NCBI GenBank assembly: GCA_028715225.1
Contig: JAQUSH010000007.1
Location: 1 to 13,826, forward strand
Source: Candidatus Aenigmatarchaeota archaeon
GTDB lineage: Archaea > Aenigmatarchaeota > Aenigmatarchaeia > Aenigmatarchaeales > Aenigmatarchaeaceae
Reading direction: 5' to 3'
DNA length: 13,826 nucleotides
The number at the start of each line of letters is the position of its first letter. Within the stretch, counting starts at the first letter, position 1. The notes below the pieces were generated by a model, which did no database searches, was not told the origin of the DNA, and was given only the letters and a program-made list of their open reading frames with translations. Shown here piece by piece: positions 12,075-13,826 of the stretch. Made by a program: the position numbers and the translations under genes.

Positions 12075-12087
12075 AAAAGGATTTAAA
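12075..12087 (-). promoter_or_regulatory. TATA promoter of RAM-domain gene
   Basis: On the minus strand TTTAAATCCTTTT begins 29 nt before ATG 12058. The 13 bases are identical to those at 4814-4826 upstream of the orphan gene, with identical spacing to the start codon. Confidence 0.6.
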
Positions 12088-12126
12088 GCGTTCTGTTATC
12101 CGAAATATATTTACAAAACCTAAATC

Positions 12127-12134
12127 TTTATATT
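12127..12134 (+). promoter_or_regulatory. TATA box of CBS-SMR-DUF167 operon
   Basis: TTTATATT begins 30 nt before ATG 12157, fitting a leaderless start. It directly follows AAATC, as in the other promoters of the TTTAAATCYTT type. Confidence 0.6.
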
Positions 12135-12156
12135 AATTGAAATTCTAAACAAACTT

Positions 12157-12717
12157 ATGGCAACAGGAATTTTTGTTAAAGATGCAATGGTTTCAAGAGT
12201 AGTTACAGCTCGTCCTGCACAAACAGTTCAGGAAGGAGCAGAACTTATGAGAAAAGAAGATGTTGGTGCACTAGTAATATGTGAAGGAAAAAAACCAATC
12301 GGAATAGTAACTAGAGAGGATATGGTTGTTAAAGTTGTTTCTAAGGATATGAAAGCATCTGACCTAAAGTTAAAAGACATAATGAACAAGGCATTAGTTA
12401 CAGTGGAGCCTGATGTAGATCTGGCAGATGCAGCAAGAACAATGTCAAAATATGGTTATGAAAGACTTCCAGTCGTTTCAATGGGAACGCTTGTTGGTAT
12501 TATTTCTGATAGAGAAATAGCTAAAGTAGCGCCAGCTGCTATAGAGATACTAAGAGAAAGACTGACATTAGGTGAAGAGGAAGAAGAACCAGAAGATGAG
12601 CACGAAGAAGTTACAGAAGGTGAGTGCGAGATATGCGGAAACTTTTCTGAAGAACTTCATAGCATAAATGACAAATGGGTATGTGATAATTGCAAAGACG
12701 AAGCTGAAGGTCTGTGA
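12157..12717 (+). CDS. Two-CBS-domain protein with C-terminal zinc ribbon
   Basis: A 186-residue soluble protein. CBS domain 1 spans about 8-64 (VKDAMVSRVVTARPAQTV, GIVTREDMV). CBS domain 2 spans about 74-128 (DIMNKALVTVEPDVDL, YERLPVVSMGTLVGIISDRE). An acidic linker (139-155, mostly Glu) leads to a zinc ribbon with cysteines 157, 160, 176 and 179 (CEIC, CDNC). CBS pairs sense adenine nucleotides or similar ligands. Fusion to a zinc ribbon is known in archaea (for example TA0289 of Thermoplasma acidophilum) and suggests coupling ligand sensing to binding of nucleic acid or protein. Which ligand and partner are involved cannot be read from the sequence. It is the first gene of a three-gene plus-strand operon, with a leaderless-type promoter. 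Confidence 0.92.
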   Translation: MATGIFVKDAMVSRVVTARPAQTVQEGAELMRKEDVGALVICEGKKPIGIVTREDMVVKVVSKDMKASDLKLKDIMNKALVTVEPDVDLADAARTMSKYGYERLPVVSMGTLVGIISDREIAKVAPAAIEILRERLTLGEEEEEPEDEHEEVTEGECEICGNFSEELHSINDKWVCDNCKDEAEGL

Positions 12718-13040
12718 TAAATGCTAAGATAATGTTCTTTATTCTGATTTTATTAGCAGTTGCTCTAGAAGTTGCTGGTGATATATTTTTTAAGAAGTGG
12801 TCAATTGAAAACAAAAATATTCTACTCTTACTGGGGATATCAATTTATTTTATCGGTAGTATTTTCTGGGCGTTTTCATTAAAATATGAATATCTATCAA
12901 AGGCAATCACACTATTCACAGTGTTAAATCTAATTGTTGTAATCTTAGTTGGAGCCTTATTTTTCAAAGAAAATTTAACACTAATGAATAAATTAGGTAT
13001 CTTATTAGGTATAGTTAGCATAATACTATTGGAGCTTTAG
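12714..13040 (+). CDS. Small multidrug-resistance-like (SMR/DMT) membrane protein
   Basis: A 108-residue protein with four predicted membrane helices. It resembles EmrE/QacE-type SMR proteins in length and layout. The first helix carries the key acidic residue (ALEVAGDIFFKKW, Glu19), equivalent to EmrE Glu14, and the fourth contains NKLGILLGIVSIILL. In the third helix the EmrE YxxW region reads ITLFTVLN, so the aromatic Trp63 and Tyr60 are missing; the substrate may not be the cationic drugs of EmrE. It may act as a dimer, as SMRs do, or belong to another half-size DMT group. The chosen start is GTG overlapping the CBS stop (GTGA); ATG 12732 is an alternative that would place the glutamate at 13. 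Confidence 0.68.
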   Translation: MINAKIMFFILILLAVALEVAGDIFFKKWSIENKNILLLLGISIYFIGSIFWAFSLKYEYLSKAITLFTVLNLIVVILVGALFFKENLTLMNKLGILLGIVSIILLEL

Positions 13041-13042
13041 TT

Positions 13043-13240
13043 ATGATAATCAAAGTAAAGGTCAAACCAAATTCTAAAAAATTCAGCGTTCAGGAAGGAG
13101 ATCCGTGGATAGTATCTTTAACAGAACCACCTGAGAACAATCGTGCTAACTTAGAATTAATTAAAGAAATGTCAAAACTTTATGGTTCGTGTAAAATAAT
13201 AAAAGGAATTAAATCAAAATTAAAAACAATTGAAATTTAG
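13043..13240 (+). CDS. DUF167 (YggU-type) small protein
   Basis: A 65-residue protein of the widespread DUF167/YggU family, whose function is unknown. It keeps the family hallmarks: the opening strand VKVKPNSKK, the central EPPENNRANLELIKEMSKLYG helix region (usually PxxGxANxxL), and the closing KGIKSKLKTIEI (usually GxxSRxKxV). It is shorter than the usual 90-100 residues, mainly through a trimmed N-terminal half and loops. It starts 2 nt after the SMR-like gene, with GGAG 8 nt before its ATG, so it is translated from the operon mRNA. Its TAG directly abuts the stop codon of the convergent winged-helix gene. Confidence 0.82.
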   Translation: MIIKVKVKPNSKKFSVQEGDPWIVSLTEPPENNRANLELIKEMSKLYGSCKIIKGIKSKLKTIEI

Positions 13241-13549
13241 TCATTCCTTAAAATACTGTTCTAAAAATTCACCAATTCTTCTCATTTCATCTACATTACA
13301 TTTAGCGTATAACTTCAAACCATTCCTTCCATATTCAGTTAAATGATATCTTGAACAAACACCCTTTCTTGGAACCGTTTCATTTTCTATTTCTTTATTT
13401 CGAACTAGACATCTTATAGCATTTTCAGTACGCGTATCATCTAAATCTGTTAATATTTCATCTTTTGTAGCAGAACATTTTTTCCTGCTTTCTACAGTTT
13501 CAATATACTTTAATACTATTACGTCTGGTCGTATACCATTGGGTATCAT
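13241..13549 (-). CDS. Winged-helix DNA-binding protein
   Basis: A 102-residue, single-domain protein of archaeal winged-helix type. A first helix (RPDVIVLKYIETV) is followed by the segment ATKDEILTDLDDTRTENAIRCLVRNKEIE, which reads as a helix-turn-helix and recognition helix. A wing (VPRKGVCSRYHLTEYGRNGL) follows, then a C-terminal helix (NVDEMRRIGEFLEQYF) that may serve dimerisation. Three cysteines (39, 61 and 77 region) are not in a zinc-ribbon pattern. The likely role is a local transcriptional regulator, with targets unknown. It converges on DUF167 with directly abutting stop codons. TTTTTAAGC (13572-13580) begins 31 nt before the ATG and is a candidate TATA box. Confidence 0.7.
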   Translation of the reverse strand: MIPNGIRPDVIVLKYIETVESRKKCSATKDEILTDLDDTRTENAIRCLVRNKEIENETVPRKGVCSRYHLTEYGRNGLKLYAKCNVDEMRRIGEFLEQYFKE

Positions 13550-13571
13550 AATTTAATTATATATACAAAAA

Positions 13572-13580
13572 GCTTAAAAA
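13572..13580 (-). promoter_or_regulatory. Possible TATA box of winged-helix gene
   Basis: On the minus strand TTTTTAAGC begins 31 nt before ATG 13549. A TA-rich run nearer to the ATG (13554-13565) is also AT-rich but badly spaced for the start codon, so this call is uncertain. Confidence 0.35.
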
Positions 13581-13600
13581 TAGGTGTTAAAATTAGAAAT

Positions 13601-13826
13601 CTAATAATGCGTTTTTTCTATGAATTTTAAGTCTTCTGCTATTTCAGGACGCATTGCAGTTGCGATACCAACAATGTCTTTTCTTTTATTAACGTCCATA
13701 GTATCAAGTTCTTCTTGAACAATTCTAACATCTTTAGCAACTATTAGCCCTGTTGAGTTCATACTATTTCTGAACAGATTAAAATCTTCTATATCAGTTT
13801 TTAGATATGGTCGATCCATACTTGGA
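13601..13826 (-). CDS. Uncharacterised protein, possibly partial at right edge
   Basis: I do not recognise this product. From the ATG at 13819 it encodes 72 residues, but no stop codon is visible in the seven bases remaining to the window edge (the in-frame codons upstream would be CCA AGT), so the real start may lie further out. The visible part is charged and mostly helical (DIEDFNLFRNSM; VRIVQEELDTMDVNKRKDIVG; MRPEIAEDLKFIEKTHY), with one short hydrophobic stretch (TGLIVAKDV). There is no membrane segment or cysteine. It lies upstream of the winged-helix gene on the same strand, separated by 51 bp. Confidence 0.55.
   Translation of the reverse strand, partial: PSMDRPYLKTDIEDFNLFRNSMNSTGLIVAKDVRIVQEELDTMDVNKRKDIVGIATAMRPEIAEDLKFIEKTHY

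Noticed and set aside
12059..12156. A riboswitch or structured RNA in the gap between the RAM and CBS genes.
   Set aside because: The gap is fully explained by two leaderless TATA promoters, leaving no untranslated leader.

Overview
This is a protein-dense, AT-rich stretch of archaeal chromosome. The archaeal signs are a family B DNA polymerase beside a PolD small subunit (DP1), Orc1/Cdc6, archaeal NAC, SecF-SecD, a geranylgeranyl-reductase-type flavoprotein, and TATA-box promoters with mostly leaderless genes. The short genes, near-absent intergenic space and reduced DP1 suggest a small-genome lineage, perhaps DPANN, but the lineage is an inference. No tRNA, rRNA, CRISPR array, IS element or prophage gene was seen.

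Layout. Positions 1-636 (minus) hold the start of a geranylgeranyl-reductase-family flavoprotein, cut by the window edge. It diverges from the secF-secD operon (687-3217) across one palindromic TATA box. NAC (minus) converges on secD and diverges from a TctA/COG1784 membrane protein, which is followed by an orphan gene (4843-5583). Next comes a replication block: PolB (5580-8255, minus), a small orphan gene (8348-8632, plus), then the cdc6-DP1 operon (9601-10788 and 8622-9596, minus). Upstream of cdc6, 10840-11070 looks like a replication origin, with ORB-like sites in both orientations and an AT-rich tract. Beyond it lie an HTH regulator (COG1709 type), a stand-alone Lrp/AsnC RAM domain, a plus-strand operon (CBS-zinc ribbon, SMR-type membrane protein, DUF167), a winged-helix protein and a partial unknown gene at the right edge.

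How it fits together. The origin, its likely initiator Orc1/Cdc6, the PolD small subunit and PolB lie within about 5.5 kb, so this is a replication locus. The most unusual gene is DP1. It keeps the helical N-terminus and OB fold, but its phosphoesterase domain is shortened and every expected metal-binding motif is replaced, so it is probably a purely structural subunit, as in the eukaryotic polymerase B-subunits. A second theme is compaction. Nearly all first genes have a TATA box whose first T lies 28-31 nt before the start codon (leaderless mRNA), several sharing TTTAAATCYTT. All four convergent gene pairs overlap or abut at their stop codons. I found no clear new multi-gene system; the best novelty candidates are the degenerate DP1, the origin, the shared bidirectional TATA box and two orphan genes.
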